A DNA stretch of 64,000 nt from JBNKHG01 sp050290225 (lineage in GTDB: Bacteria; Pseudomonadota; Gammaproteobacteria; Pseudomonadales; Cellvibrionaceae), in contig JBNKHG010000094.1 in assembly GCA_050290225.1 (NCBI GenBank), forward strand, positions 62,001-126,000, written 5' to 3'. Positions 17,730 through 26,930 of the stretch are shown piece after piece; the stretch's first letter is position 1; each line of letters opens with the position of its first letter. The translations under genes were made by a program, and so were the position numbers. The notes below the pieces were generated by a model. The model was not told the origin of the DNA, did not search any database, and worked only from the letters and a program-made list of their open reading frames with translations.

Positions 17730-18629
17730 TCAGGATTGGTTGGTAATCAGGGTGCCCACTCCTTCGTCGGTGAAAATTTCCAGTAACACCGCGTGGGCCA
17801 CCCGACCGTCAATAATGTGCGCACTGGTGACTCCACCCTTGACCGCCTCCAGGGCGCAGTTAATTTTTGGCAGCATGCCACCGTAGATGGTTCCGTCGGC
17901 AATCAATCCGTCCACTTGTTGGGTGCTTAAACCGGTGAGTACCTTCCCTTTTTTGTCCTGAAGCCCGGCGACATTGGTCAGCAGCATCAGCTTTTCTGCC
18001 TGCAGTACTTCGGCCATTTTGCCAGCTACCAAATCCGCATTGATATTGTAAGAAGCGCCCTCTTTGTCGACCCCAATCGGGGCAATCACCGGGATAAAGT
18101 CACTATTGACCAACATCTCGATAACGCCGGTGTTGATTGCCTCCACCTCACCGACATGGCCGATATCGATAATTTCCGGCGCCTGCATCTCCGGAGTCTG
18201 GCGGGTGACCGAAAGCTTTTTGGCACGGATCAGCTGGCCATCTTTGCCAGTAATACCGATGGCCCGTCCTGCATTGCGATTGATCAGGTTGACGATTTGT
18301 TTGTTGACCGTGGCGCCCAGTACCATTTCCACCACGTCCATGGTTTCACTATCGGTGACGCGCATGCCATTGACAAACTCGGACTGGATATTGAGTTTGT
18401 TGAGCAGCTCGCCAATTTGTGGACCGCCGCCGTGTACCACCACCGGGTTCATGCCCACCAGCTTCATCAGAACGACGTCGCGGGCGAAGCTGTTTTGCAG
18501 TTCTTCGTCCACCATGGCGTTGCCGCCGAACTTGACCACGATGGTCTTTCCAGTGAAGCGCTGTATATAGGGCAGGGCTTCAGTCAGTACCTGGGCGATA
18601 TTCATCGCGGTGTCGCGCGTTAAAGACAT
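17730..18629 (-). CDS. argB: Acetylglutamate kinase
   Basis: Phosphorylates N-acetylglutamate in arginine synthesis. The 299 residues show the amino acid kinase signatures KFGGNAM (about residue 35), VHGGGPQIGELL (about 66) and the later GGMLPKINCALEAVKGGV. The N-terminal extension of about 25 residues is typical of the hexameric, arginine-feedback-inhibited enzymes such as that of Pseudomonas, so allosteric inhibition is likely. It lies 54 bp after algC, as in Pseudomonas. Confidence 0.96.
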   Translation of the reverse strand: MSLTRDTAMNIAQVLTEALPYIQRFTGKTIVVKFGGNAMVDEELQNSFARDVVLMKLVGMNPVVVHGGGPQIGELLNKLNIQSEFVNGMRVTDSETMDVVEMVLGATVNKQIVNLINRNAGRAIGITGKDGQLIRAKKLSVTRQTPEMQAPEIIDIGHVGEVEAINTGVIEMLVNSDFIPVIAPIGVDKEGASYNINADLVAGKMAEVLQAEKLMLLTNVAGLQDKKGKVLTGLSTQQVDGLIADGTIYGGMLPKINCALEAVKGGVTSAHIIDGRVAHAVLLEIFTDEGVGTLITNQS

Positions 18630-18683
18630 AATTACAACCTATTCTCAGTCAACATTAGATCGGGCGGGATGGACATGTGTGCT

Positions 18684-21212
18684 TTAAAAGCCAATCTCCA
18701 GCGCCTTGTCGACCTTGAGCAATTCACGTTTGAATAATTTCTGCATCTGTTTGACGACATCCTCAGTCTCCCCTTCAAAGCGCAGGGTCAGTGCTGGGGA
18801 GGTGTTGGAGGCGCGTACCAGACCCCAGCCCTCGGCGAAATCGACCCGCAGGCCGTCGATTGTGGTCTGCTTGCCGTCCTCAAAATCGCCATTGCTCACC
18901 AGGGTCTTGATTATCTCGAACTTGCGCCCTTCGCTCACGGGAATTTTCAACTCCGGCGTTGCTGGCAGATCCGGGAAGCCGTTAAAGATGGTGTCCAGGT
19001 CCTGGTCGCGCAGGGTCATGATTTCCAGCAGGCGCGCGGCCACGTACATGCCGTCGTCGAAACCGTACCAGCGATCCTTGATAAAGATGTGGCCGGACAA
19101 CTCGCCACCAAGCAGGGCACCGGTTTGGATCATTTTCGCCTTCATATGGGAGTGGCCGCTCTTCCACATAATGGGGCGCCCGCCATAGCCGGATATCAGT
19201 CCGTTTAGCTGGCGGGTGCATTTTACATCGAAGAGCACGTCGGCGCCGGGATTACGGGCGACAATGTCCTTGGCAAACAGCATCAGCAATCGATCCGGCC
19301 AGATAATTTGCCCTTGAGGTGTTACCACCACCACTCGGTCGCCATCGCCATCCAGTGCCACTCCCAGGTCGGCACCGGTTTCCTTGACCTTGGCAATCAG
19401 GTCTTGGAGGTTGGCTTCGACGGTGGGGTCCGGGTCGTGGTTGGGGAAGCTGCCGTCCAGGTCGCAGTAGAGTCGGGTCACATCGCATCCAAGCTCCTCG
19501 AACAGCTGTGGCGCGATGGCTCCGGTCACACCATTGGCGGCATCGATCACTATGTGGATTTCTCCGGCCAGGGCCACGTCGGAGAGAATGCGGTCGATAT
19601 ACCCGGGAACCATATTCTGTTGTTCCAGGCTGCCCATGCCATTGTGGAGCTGATTGCGGATGATGCGTGAGCGCAGCTCCTGGATTCGCTCTCCTGCCAG
19701 GGTCTGGCCGTTAACCACCATTTTAAAACCATTGTATTCCGCCGGGTTATGGCTGGCAGTTACGATCACGCCGCTGTTGGTGGTCTCCAGCTCGTGAGTG
19801 GCGAAATTCATCAGCGGCGTGGGCACTATGCCAATATCGATCACATCACAGCCGCTGCAGAGTATACCCTGGATCAGCTTATCGGCTATTTCCGGGCTGT
19901 GGGTGCGGCCGTCGCGCCCGACAACAATCGCCTGCTCCCCCTGGTCTATAACTTCACTGCCCAAGGCCTGGCCTATCTGTTCCGCCAGGTCGTAGGTCAA
20001 TTGCTCACCGACAATACCGCGCACATCATAGTCGCGAAATACAACCTCGGTGGCATCAAGGGAGTGAGTTATGGTTTTCGCTGCAGGGGCTCCCGGGTTG
20101 GTTGCTGGTGCTTCGTTTAATCCAAGGATATCCTCGTCTTCATCGATAACATCGATATCGAGAATGTCCTGCTCGTGGTAGATGCTGTTGGCCGCGGGGG
20201 CACCACCCCGCGGCGCGTTCGCAGTGCCGGGCCCTGTTGTCCTGCGGGCGGCGGATTCCCGGCTTTGCGCTTGCCAGCGTTGTTGGTAAAAACGGGCGGC
20301 AAAATAGGCCGCGACACCACTGACAAGCAAACAGGCAAGCATTATCCCGATAAATGGCAGCAGGTTCTCCGCCGCCTGTTGCCGGAGGTCGGGCGAAGGT
20401 GTGTAGCGTACTATCCAGTGGCTTTGCGGCACCTTGAGCTCGTATGCCGGCCCGGCATTGCCGACCCCGACGCGAGCCAGGAGCTGTGGTTTGCCGAGTT
20501 TGAATACCTGCAGGAGTTCGGTGGCGCCAAGGCTGTTGTCGCCCTGATTGAGGCTATCGATCAAATCATCAATTTGCAGTGAAATCAGTACAACACCGGC
20601 GACAGGCGCAATGGAAGTTCCATTCTCGCCCGCCTCAGATGCGGCTACATAGGGCAAAGGTGACACCATCTGTAGTCGCCATTGCTCTTCTATGCGAGTC
20701 ACTTCGGGTTTGACCGCTTGACGTTTCTCTGCTCCGTGGATCATATCCAGTTCGGAAAAGCGGATTGGCAACTGGTGATTTCGGTCCAGCTCGGCGTTTC
20801 CCCGGGTGATAATCCGCATACCGATCATATTTTTGAAAGCGTCGGCGATGCTATTTTTAAAACTTGCGATAACCGTGTCGTTGCCATTGTTTACCGCTTC
20901 GGCAAAGGCCTTACGCTGGGCAAATCGGTATAGATCCTGCTCCAGGTCTTTGATGTACCGGTGTACGGCATTGGCTTGTCGTTCGGCTTGCTCCTGTGTC
21001 AACTGAGCCAGGCGCGTCTCTTCTTTTTGGGTGATTAGCCGGTCGTGAAACCAATAGCCGAGCCCGGCGTTGAGCAGTAGTACCAGGCCCAGAGTGACGG
21101 TCAAGGTAGTTGTCCTGGGGGGGTGGGCCGGGTGTCTGTTTGTGGGTACGTCCGTGTGTTGCTTATTTCTTTTCGGCATTGGGCTGTCGGCTTGATCGGG
21201 TTGCGCTTCCAC
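18684..21212 (-). CDS. algC: Phosphomannomutase/phosphoglucomutase AlgC with N-terminal membrane sensor-like region
   Basis: An 842-residue protein. The C-terminal part (about 385-842) is a complete alpha-D-phosphohexomutase: catalytic Ser487 in VTASHNPAEYNG, metal loop DGDGDR, sugar loop GGELSGH and phosphate loop RASNTSPAL. It interconverts the 1- and 6-phosphates of mannose and glucose for exopolysaccharide and LPS. The first ~310 residues hold a TM helix (about 36-54), an extracytoplasmic region and a second TM (about 277-302), then a Pro/Ala/Asp-rich linker. The GTG start at 21212 has AAAGGA upstream; ATG 21179 has no such site. Long AlgC forms are also annotated in Pseudomonas. Confidence 0.92.
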   Translation of the reverse strand: MEAQPDQADSPMPKRNKQHTDVPTNRHPAHPPRTTTLTVTLGLVLLLNAGLGYWFHDRLITQKEETRLAQLTQEQAERQANAVHRYIKDLEQDLYRFAQRKAFAEAVNNGNDTVIASFKNSIADAFKNMIGMRIITRGNAELDRNHQLPIRFSELDMIHGAEKRQAVKPEVTRIEEQWRLQMVSPLPYVAASEAGENGTSIAPVAGVVLISLQIDDLIDSLNQGDNSLGATELLQVFKLGKPQLLARVGVGNAGPAYELKVPQSHWIVRYTPSPDLRQQAAENLLPFIGIMLACLLVSGVAAYFAARFYQQRWQAQSRESAARRTTGPGTANAPRGGAPAANSIYHEQDILDIDVIDEDEDILGLNEAPATNPGAPAAKTITHSLDATEVVFRDYDVRGIVGEQLTYDLAEQIGQALGSEVIDQGEQAIVVGRDGRTHSPEIADKLIQGILCSGCDVIDIGIVPTPLMNFATHELETTNSGVIVTASHNPAEYNGFKMVVNGQTLAGERIQELRSRIIRNQLHNGMGSLEQQNMVPGYIDRILSDVALAGEIHIVIDAANGVTGAIAPQLFEELGCDVTRLYCDLDGSFPNHDPDPTVEANLQDLIAKVKETGADLGVALDGDGDRVVVVTPQGQIIWPDRLLMLFAKDIVARNPGADVLFDVKCTRQLNGLISGYGGRPIMWKSGHSHMKAKMIQTGALLGGELSGHIFIKDRWYGFDDGMYVAARLLEIMTLRDQDLDTIFNGFPDLPATPELKIPVSEGRKFEIIKTLVSNGDFEDGKQTTIDGLRVDFAEGWGLVRASNTSPALTLRFEGETEDVVKQMQKLFKRELLKVDKALEIGF

Positions 21213-21271
21213 GCTCGGGTCCTTTCGCTGCTTTATTTATCAAGGGCTATGGATGACTTGCTGCTTTGCAG

Positions 21272-22471
21272 TCAGCGCATTCGCTCGGCGATCAGTGTGA
21301 TAAGGTCACGCGCCAATTGCTGTTTGTTGCGCTGGTCAAGGGAAGTTTCCCCTTCCTCACCGACTACGATAACGGCATTGTCGTCGCTATTAAAGCCGAT
21401 GTCGGGTTGGGAAACATCGTTGGCGATCACCAAATCGAGATTTTTACGTTGTAGCTTGCTACGGGCGTAGGTGACCACCGTCTGGGTTTCAGCGGCGAAG
21501 CCCACAGTAAAAGGTTTGGGTGAGGCGGCGGCGACACTGGCGACGATGTCGGGGTTTTTCACCAGTTCGAGTACCATGGTGTCGCTCCCGGCGGTTTTCT
21601 TGATCTTCTGTTCGGCAATGTTGACGGGGCGGTAATCAGCGACGGCTGCCGCCGCGATAAACAGGTCGCACCCGGGCAGCTCAGCGTGGCTGGCGTCGTA
21701 CATTTCCTGGGCACTGTTTACGGCCAGAGTCTTGACTCTCTCCGGCGGTTTCAGATGGGTGGGACCGGTGATCAAGACCGTTTTGGCACCTGCTTCAACT
21801 GCTGCCTGGGCCAGGGCATAACCCATTTTGCCGGAACTGTGATTGCTGATATAGCGCACCGGGTCAATAGCTTCCCGCGTAGGGCCAGCGGTGATCACCA
21901 CCTTCTTGCCGGCCAGAACCCCGGTTTCAAAAAGACCGGCAGCGGCCTCTGCGATGTCGATCGGTTCCAGCATCCGGCCAGGTCCCACATCGCCACAGGC
22001 CTGGCTGCCTTCGGCAGGCCCAAACAGGTGAACCTGGCGTTGACGCAACAGGGTCAAATTGTCCTGGGTGCTGGTAGCGTGCCACATACCCTGGTTCATG
22101 GCCGGCGCCAGGGCGATGGGGGCAGCGGTGGCCAGGCAAACAGTCGTGAGCAGGTCATCGCCCTGGCCGACGCCGAGGCGGGCGATAAAATTGGCGCTGG
22201 CCGGTGCCACCAGAACCAGATCGGCCCAGCGTGCCAGTTCGATATGTCCCATTGCCGCTTCCGCTGCCGAATCCAACAGATCGGTGTGTACGGGGTTGCC
22301 CGACAGGGCCTGGAGGGTCAGCGGGGTAATAAACTCCTGGGCAGCCCGGGTCATGACGACCCGCACTTCGGCTCCCTGTTCTTGCAGGCGACGGATAATT
22401 TCCGCTCCTTTGTAGGCGGCGATACCGCCGGTAACTCCCAGCAGGATTTGTTTATTGGCGAGCGAGCTCAT
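21272..22471 (-). CDS. coaBC: Bifunctional phosphopantothenoylcysteine decarboxylase/synthetase CoaBC
   Basis: Performs two steps of coenzyme A synthesis: joins cysteine to 4'-phosphopantothenate, then decarboxylates. CoaC half: GGIAAYK near the N-terminus, His76 (MGHIELA), PAMN at 123-126 and Cys159 in the ACGDVGPGRM flap, one residue off E. coli numbering. CoaB half: SNHSSGKMGYALAQAA and a Lys-rich C-terminal segment. Start taken at ATG 22471; a GTG at 22483 adds four residues and cannot be excluded. It is divergent from radC, as usual. Downstream algC begins after 59 bp, with no dut gene between. Confidence 0.94.
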   Translation of the reverse strand: MSSLANKQILLGVTGGIAAYKGAEIIRRLQEQGAEVRVVMTRAAQEFITPLTLQALSGNPVHTDLLDSAAEAAMGHIELARWADLVLVAPASANFIARLGVGQGDDLLTTVCLATAAPIALAPAMNQGMWHATSTQDNLTLLRQRQVHLFGPAEGSQACGDVGPGRMLEPIDIAEAAAGLFETGVLAGKKVVITAGPTREAIDPVRYISNHSSGKMGYALAQAAVEAGAKTVLITGPTHLKPPERVKTLAVNSAQEMYDASHAELPGCDLFIAAAAVADYRPVNIAEQKIKKTAGSDTMVLELVKNPDIVASVAAASPKPFTVGFAAETQTVVTYARSKLQRKNLDLVIANDVSQPDIGFNSDDNAVIVVGEEGETSLDQRNKQQLARDLITLIAERMR

Positions 22472-22733
22472 ATAGTTGGGCACTCGAATCAGAGGTTAGC
22501 TGGCTAGTGGCCGTTTGGGGTCAAAATTAGATCATGACGCCAAACTTCACTAAATTTGCTAATGATTACTAAGGTTTAGTCGCTACTTTAAATTCAGGCG
22601 CTAAGATAACACTCTCAGGGACGTTTTCGTACTTTAACCGTCCGGATTTCTCAGCCGGTCTGGGTTGTGTCGGTACGGAGTTGTATGCCATTCGGGTTGG
22701 TACACCTATACCCTATAGTCAAGGATGAATACT

Positions 22734-23408
22734 ATGGCCATTCGCGATTGGCCCGCGGCGGAAAGACCGCGGGAGAAACTGCTCAACCGCGGCCCCGCCG
22801 CACTCTCTGACGCCGAGTTACTGGCGATCTTTTTACGCACAGGCTGCGCAGGCAAATCCGCAGTTGATCTGGCACGGGAGCTGCTGACAGAGTACGGTGG
22901 TCTGCGCCCACTGCTGGAGGCGGATCGCAACAGTTTCTGCGCAGGTACAGGGTTGGGCACTGCCAAGTTCTCCCAGCTGCAGGCAGTGTTGGAAATGGCC
23001 CGCCGCCATCTCGCCGAAGCACTGATACGAGGCAAGGCCTTTACCTGTCCCGATCTGGTGAGCCACTACCTCTGCAGCCAGTTACGCCACCGTCAGCAGG
23101 AGGTGTTCGCAGTATTGTTCCTCGACAACCAGCACCGCCTGATAAGCTACGAGGAACTGTTCCGGGGTACTATCGACAGCGCCAGTGTCTACCCGCGTGA
23201 AGTGGTAAAAAAGGCACTGGCCCACAATGCCGCTGCGTTAATCCTGGGGCACAACCACCCTTCCGGAGTGGCGGAGCCAAGTTCTGCGGACAGACGTATC
23301 ACCTCCCGCCTGCAAAAGGCGCTGGAGTTGGTTGAGGTACGAGTGCTGGATCACCTGGTGGTGGGGGACGGTGAGGCGGTGTCCTTCGCCGAGCGGGGTT
23401 GGCTGTGA
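22734..23408 (+). CDS. radC: RadC family JAMM-domain protein
   Basis: A 224-residue protein of the RadC/UPF0758 family: N-terminal helix-hairpin-helix part (LSDAELLAIFLRTG, GTAKFSQLQA) and a C-terminal JAB1/MPN metalloprotease-like domain with the metal motif LGHNHPSGVAEPSSAD. The role in DNA metabolism is unresolved, and the old repair phenotype belongs to another gene. The start at 22734 is chosen because AAGGA stands 8 nt before it; an ATG at 22725 overlaps that same AAGGA. Next to coaBC and rpmB, the standard location. Confidence 0.93.
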   Translation: MAIRDWPAAERPREKLLNRGPAALSDAELLAIFLRTGCAGKSAVDLARELLTEYGGLRPLLEADRNSFCAGTGLGTAKFSQLQAVLEMARRHLAEALIRGKAFTCPDLVSHYLCSQLRHRQQEVFAVLFLDNQHRLISYEELFRGTIDSASVYPREVVKKALAHNAAALILGHNHPSGVAEPSSADRRITSRLQKALELVEVRVLDHLVVGDGEAVSFAERGWL

Positions 23409-23534
23409 CTTGTCGTGGATACGGTACCCAGGGACCAGAAGGCCAGGGATGAGATGCGGAGGCAGCATTCGGCCCTTTATATACCCCGGGCTGAATGAAT
23501 ATTCACCGATAATGGGTAAAAAAACACCGAATTC

Positions 23535-23563
23535 TTGCCATCGGCAGGGAGTTCTGGTATAAA
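23535..23563 (+). promoter_or_regulatory. Strong sigma-70-like promoter for rpmBG
   Basis: TTGCCA (23535-23540), exactly 17 bp, then TATAAA (23558-23563). It gives a leader of about 130 nt before rpmB. The rest of the 295-bp radC-rpmB gap has no convincing gene. Confidence 0.65.
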
Positions 23564-23703
23564 ACGCCGCTCTTTCGGGCAGGGGCCCAGAAATTGAGGT
23601 CAGCTATTCCCGCAGGCAGGCCCAAGCACATATAGATTTGAGACTGAACTCGTCGTTTTGCCCTGGCAACTGATACGGCGATCGATATTAGTGAGGCAAA
23701 AAG

Positions 23704-23940
23704 ATGTCCAAGGTATGTCAAGTTACTGGTAAGCGTCCGGTGACTGGTAATAATGTTTCTCACGCGAAAAACCACACCAAGCGTCGTTTTTTGCCCAACC
23801 TGCATACTCACCGTTTTTGGGTTGAGTCTGAGAAGCGTTTCGTAAAACTGCGTGTTTCCGCCAAGGGTATGCGTGTTATCGACAAGTGCGGCATTGAGCA
23901 GGTACTGAAAGACGTGCGCGCTCGTGGCGAGAAAATTTAA
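23704..23940 (+). CDS. rpmB: 50S ribosomal protein L28
   Basis: A 78-residue large-subunit ribosomal protein with the typical start MSKVCQVTGKRPVTGNNVSH, then KRRFLPNLHTHRFW, and the C-terminus with LRVSAKGMRVIDKCG. The pattern lacks the zinc-binding four-cysteine set. It is 17 bp before rpmG and transcribed from the promoter near 23550. Confidence 0.97.
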   Translation: MSKVCQVTGKRPVTGNNVSHAKNHTKRRFLPNLHTHRFWVESEKRFVKLRVSAKGMRVIDKCGIEQVLKDVRARGEKI

Positions 23941-23957
23941 GAGCAGGAGATACTGAG

Positions 23958-24113
23958 ATGCGCGATAAGATACGTCTGAACTCCACTGCTGGTACCGGTC
24001 ACTTCTACACCACTGACAAGAACAAGCGTACCATGCCTGAGAAGATGGAAATCAAAAAGTACGATCCCGTTGCCCGCAAGCACGTGATCTACAAAGAAGG
24101 CAAGATCAAGTAA
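23958..24113 (+). CDS. rpmG: 50S ribosomal protein L33
   Basis: A 51-residue ribosomal protein: MRDKIRLNSTAGTGHFYTTD, then KNKRTMPEKMEIKKYDPVAR and HVIYKEGKIK. AGGAG lies 8 nt before the ATG. It has no Cys, so it is the zinc-independent form of L33. Followed by a clear terminator. It forms the rpmBG operon. Confidence 0.97.
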   Translation: MRDKIRLNSTAGTGHFYTTDKNKRTMPEKMEIKKYDPVARKHVIYKEGKIK

Positions 24114-24141
24114 GTCTTGCGATTTCATCATCACAGGATGT

Positions 24142-24170
24142 AAAAAAGCCCGGTACTACCGGGTTTTTTT
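24142..24170 (+). terminator. Rho-independent terminator of rpmBG
   Basis: Stem CCCGGT / ACCGGG with a three-base loop, preceded by six A and followed by seven T, 30 bp after the rpmG stop. Confidence 0.9.
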
Positions 24171-24194
24171 ATGCCCGTTAACTGAGCAGCCGTT

Positions 24195-25010
24195 ATGCCT
24201 GAATTGCCTGAAGTCGAAACCACCCGCCGCGGTATTGCCCCGTATATAGAGGGCAATACGGTGGCTGCGGTGTCGATACGTCAACCGCAACTGCGATGGC
24301 CGGTGCCCGAGGCATTGCCGGCGCTCATTGGCAGGCGTCGCGTGTTGAGTGTTGAGCGCCGGGGGAAATACTTGATGCTGGCGTTCAGTAACGGTCACTT
24401 GCTACTACATCTGGGCATGTCCGGCAGCTTACGAATAGTCGACAGGACCGTGCCCCCGGGTAAGCATGATCATCTGGATATTATTTTCAACGGGGGTCGG
24501 GCGCTGCGGTTGACCGATCCGCGGCGCTTTGGTGCCTGTCTGTGGACGGCGGCTGATCCCAGTGATCACAAATTGATTCGACACTTGGGGCCGGAACCGC
24601 TGAGCGATGCCTTTACCGCTGACTACCTCTTTGGGAAAACCCGCAACCGCAAGCAGGCGATCAAGACCTTGATTATGGATAGCAAGGTAGTGGTGGGCGT
24701 GGGTAATATTTACGCCAATGAAGCCCTGTTTATGGCGGGCATTCGTCCAACCCGGGCGGCGGGAAGCATTTCAAAAGCGGCCTGTGAGCGCCTTATCAAT
24801 CACATAAAAGCGGTTTTAGACCGTGCCATAGCCCAGGGCGGAACAACCTTGAAAGACTTCGTCGGCGGCGATGGCAAGCCCGGTTATTTCAAGCAGGAAC
24901 TTCAGGTGTACGGCCGCGCCGGTGCTCCCTGCCCCGCCTGCGGGAAGCCTTTGAAGGAGGTGCGCCTGGGACAGCGGGCTACCGTTTACTGTGCGGTCTG
25001 TCAAAGATAG
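24195..25010 (+). CDS. mutM: Formamidopyrimidine-DNA glycosylase (Fpg/MutM)
   Basis: Bifunctional DNA glycosylase/AP lyase that removes 8-oxoguanine and FaPy lesions. The 271 residues start MPELPEVETTRRGI, giving the catalytic Pro2 and Glu3 after Met removal. Also seen: RRGKYLML with the conserved Lys (about 57), the helix-two-turn-helix GVGNIYANEALF, and a C-terminal zinc finger with CPACGK and CAVCQR. Position between rpmG and coaD is as in Pseudomonas. Confidence 0.96.
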   Translation: MPELPEVETTRRGIAPYIEGNTVAAVSIRQPQLRWPVPEALPALIGRRRVLSVERRGKYLMLAFSNGHLLLHLGMSGSLRIVDRTVPPGKHDHLDIIFNGGRALRLTDPRRFGACLWTAADPSDHKLIRHLGPEPLSDAFTADYLFGKTRNRKQAIKTLIMDSKVVVGVGNIYANEALFMAGIRPTRAAGSISKAACERLINHIKAVLDRAIAQGGTTLKDFVGGDGKPGYFKQELQVYGRAGAPCPACGKPLKEVRLGQRATVYCAVCQR

Positions 25011-25100
25011 GACTACACTTTTGAATATATAGTGGCAATGTGTGGCGCCGATGCAGTATTGGCATCCGATCACAAAGGCAACCGAAAAGGAGGGGTGGCA

Positions 25101-25415
25101 GTGAAGAATAATCTCTTTTGGGCACGGGTGATGGTCCTGCTTTGCACGCTATCGCTCAGCAGTCTGTCCTTTGCAGAGTATGGTACCGTGAAGGAAGAGC
25201 CCTCGGCCTTGGCCATGGGCGCGGACCTGGTGCTGGTGCGCCCGGTGATGATGGGATTCACTGTATTGGGATCGGTCCTGTGGGTGGTGTCTCTGCCCTT
25301 TTCCGCTGCCGGCGGCAATATTAAGGAAGCGGCCGATACTCTGGTTATCGGACCGGCAATGACTACCTTCGTACGTTGTCTTGGTTGCACCCAGCCGGGT
25401 TACCAGAAGGACTAA
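25101..25415 (+). CDS. Small exported or membrane protein of unknown function
   Basis: A 104-residue protein. GTG 25101 is chosen because AAGGAGG stands 7 nt before it; the upstream in-frame ATG 25032 would put 23 extra residues before the signal peptide. The N-terminus looks like a signal peptide (VMVLLCTLSLSSLSFA, cut about residue 25). A second hydrophobic stretch (MMGFTVLGSVLWVVSLPFS) is probably one membrane helix. The C-terminus has a CLGC pair. Similar short proteins occur in Pseudomonas relatives without known function. It lies 90 bp after mutM and ends at a strong bidirectional terminator. Confidence 0.65.
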   Translation: MKNNLFWARVMVLLCTLSLSSLSFAEYGTVKEEPSALAMGADLVLVRPVMMGFTVLGSVLWVVSLPFSAAGGNIKEAADTLVIGPAMTTFVRCLGCTQPGYQKD

Positions 25416-25424
25416 TCTTTTTCA

Positions 25425-25467
25425 CCATAAAAAACGGCGACCGTGGTCCGGTCGCCGTTTTTTATGG
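25425..25467. terminator. Perfect bidirectional terminator
   Basis: A perfect 19-bp inverted repeat, from CCATAAAAAACGGCGACCG to its complement with a five-base loop. The A/T tracts on both sides give each strand a T-run, so it can end both the mutM-side genes and coaD. Confidence 0.92.
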
Positions 25468-25499
25468 CCGTCCCGCATTCGCCGGGAGCTGCGTGCTCG

Positions 25500-25976
25500 C
25501 TAGGCGAACTTCTTCGACAGGGCTTCCTGCACCTGTTTAGGAACGAACTTGCTGACATCCCCTCCCAACGAAGCGATTTCCCGCACCAATGATGAGGAGA
25601 TATAGGAGAGATGCTCGGCGGGAGTCAGAAATATGCTTTCCATCTCTGCTGCCAATGCGCGATTCATATTGGCAAGCTGGAATTCGTACTCAAAGTCGGA
25701 GACAGCTCGCAGTCCCCGCAGCACCGCTTGGGCATTGTGCTGGCGCACAAAATCGGCGAGCAATACGTTAAACCCGCAGACTTCGACATTGTCCAGGTGA
25801 CTAATGACACTTTTAGCCAGGGCTACCCGCTCTTCGATGGGGAACAAGGGGTTCTTTTTGGTACTGGCGGCGACGGCTATTATCACCCGGTCGAACAGCC
25901 GGCAGGCTCGCTCAATCAGATCGATGTGGCCATTGGTAATGGGGTCGAAGGTGCCGGGGTATACCACTGTTTTCAT
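25500..25976 (-). CDS. coaD: Pantetheine-phosphate adenylyltransferase
   Basis: Transfers AMP to 4'-phosphopantetheine, the penultimate step of coenzyme A synthesis; a hexamer. The 158 residues carry the nucleotidyltransferase motif YPGTFDPITNGHIDLIERA, with the (H/T)xGH-type GH, and the later ISSSLVREIASLGGDVSKFVP. It is convergent with the small protein gene across a terminator. rsmD lies 118 bp upstream on the same strand, the usual rsmD-coaD pairing. Confidence 0.96.
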   Translation of the reverse strand: MKTVVYPGTFDPITNGHIDLIERACRLFDRVIIAVAASTKKNPLFPIEERVALAKSVISHLDNVEVCGFNVLLADFVRQHNAQAVLRGLRAVSDFEYEFQLANMNRALAAEMESIFLTPAEHLSYISSSLVREIASLGGDVSKFVPKQVQEALSKKFA

Positions 25977-26093
25977 GGTTTAATTCCACGCGCTGTCTGT
26001 GAGGCCGCAGATGGTAAACAATTTGACGCGTCAGCACAAAAATTAGTAGTGGTCTGAACACGCCTGTCAGTTTTGTTGTTGTGATTTCCGGGA

Positions 26094-26708
26094 CTACCCC
26101 AGACGGTGGTAAAGCCGGTAACTCACCTGGCCTGCACGCTTTTCCCTGTGCAGTGACCAGTTAGCGGGTACAGACAGGGGGTAGTTAAAGGGGGTTTCGA
26201 TATAGAGGGTGGCATCATCGCTGAGCAGGCCACTGGCCTCCAGGGCATCCACCGCCGCCTGCCAAAGATTCAGGGAAAAGGGAGGGTCCAGAAAGGCGAT
26301 ATCGATGTGGGCCTGCTGTTCGGGTGGCAGTTTCCCCTGCTGTTCGAGCCATTGGAGGGCGTCGGCCTCTTCGATCTGGGCGTCAGTTGTACCGAGGGTA
26401 GCGGTATGCCGGCGCAGCAATTCGGTTACCGGGCGCTCCCGGTCGATCATGACCACACGGGCGGCCCCTCGTGACAGTGCCTCCAGTCCCAGAGCTCCGG
26501 AACCGGTAAACAGATCCAGGCAGTGTGCTCCGGGTATTACCGGCGCCAGCCAGTTGAACAGGGTTTCGCGGATGCGATCACCGGTCGGCCGCAGACCCGG
26601 GCTGTCGACAAAGCTCAGCTTACGACCTCGCCATTGGCCGCCGATAATACGCAGATTGTGACTGCCGGATTTGGGGTGACGGGAATGGGATCGGGAACGA
26701 TGACTCAC
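26094..26708 (-). CDS. rsmD: 16S rRNA (guanine(966)-N(2))-methyltransferase RsmD
   Basis: SAM-dependent methyltransferase that modifies G966 of 16S rRNA. The 204 residues contain the SAM-binding LDLFTGSGALGLEALSRGA (about 60-78) and the catalytic DPPF (about 140). RIIGGQWRGRKL near the N-terminus is the family signature. A basic N-terminal extension precedes it. Start GTG 26708 has AAGGA 6 nt upstream. Divergent from ftsY with a 222-bp control region between. Confidence 0.94.
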   Translation of the reverse strand: MSHRSRSHSRHPKSGSHNLRIIGGQWRGRKLSFVDSPGLRPTGDRIRETLFNWLAPVIPGAHCLDLFTGSGALGLEALSRGAARVVMIDRERPVTELLRRHTATLGTTDAQIEEADALQWLEQQGKLPPEQQAHIDIAFLDPPFSLNLWQAAVDALEASGLLSDDATLYIETPFNYPLSVPANWSLHREKRAGQVSYRLYHRLG

Positions 26709-26930
26709 AGGTGATCCTTATTGGGTCGAGGGTGGGCGAGGCACAGATATGGAGGGCAAGACGCCATTCACCGGGCCTCAGTTGTCAAATATTGACTCTG
26801 AACAGGTCAAAAGCCGGCCAGTAATGGTAGGATAGCGCCTTCGACTTCGGGGGGCTAAATCCGGTGGCGCCAGTTTGCCGGTGATCACCCCCTTTTTCCA
26901 GTAGTAGTTACCGGTTACCGTTCAGATATT

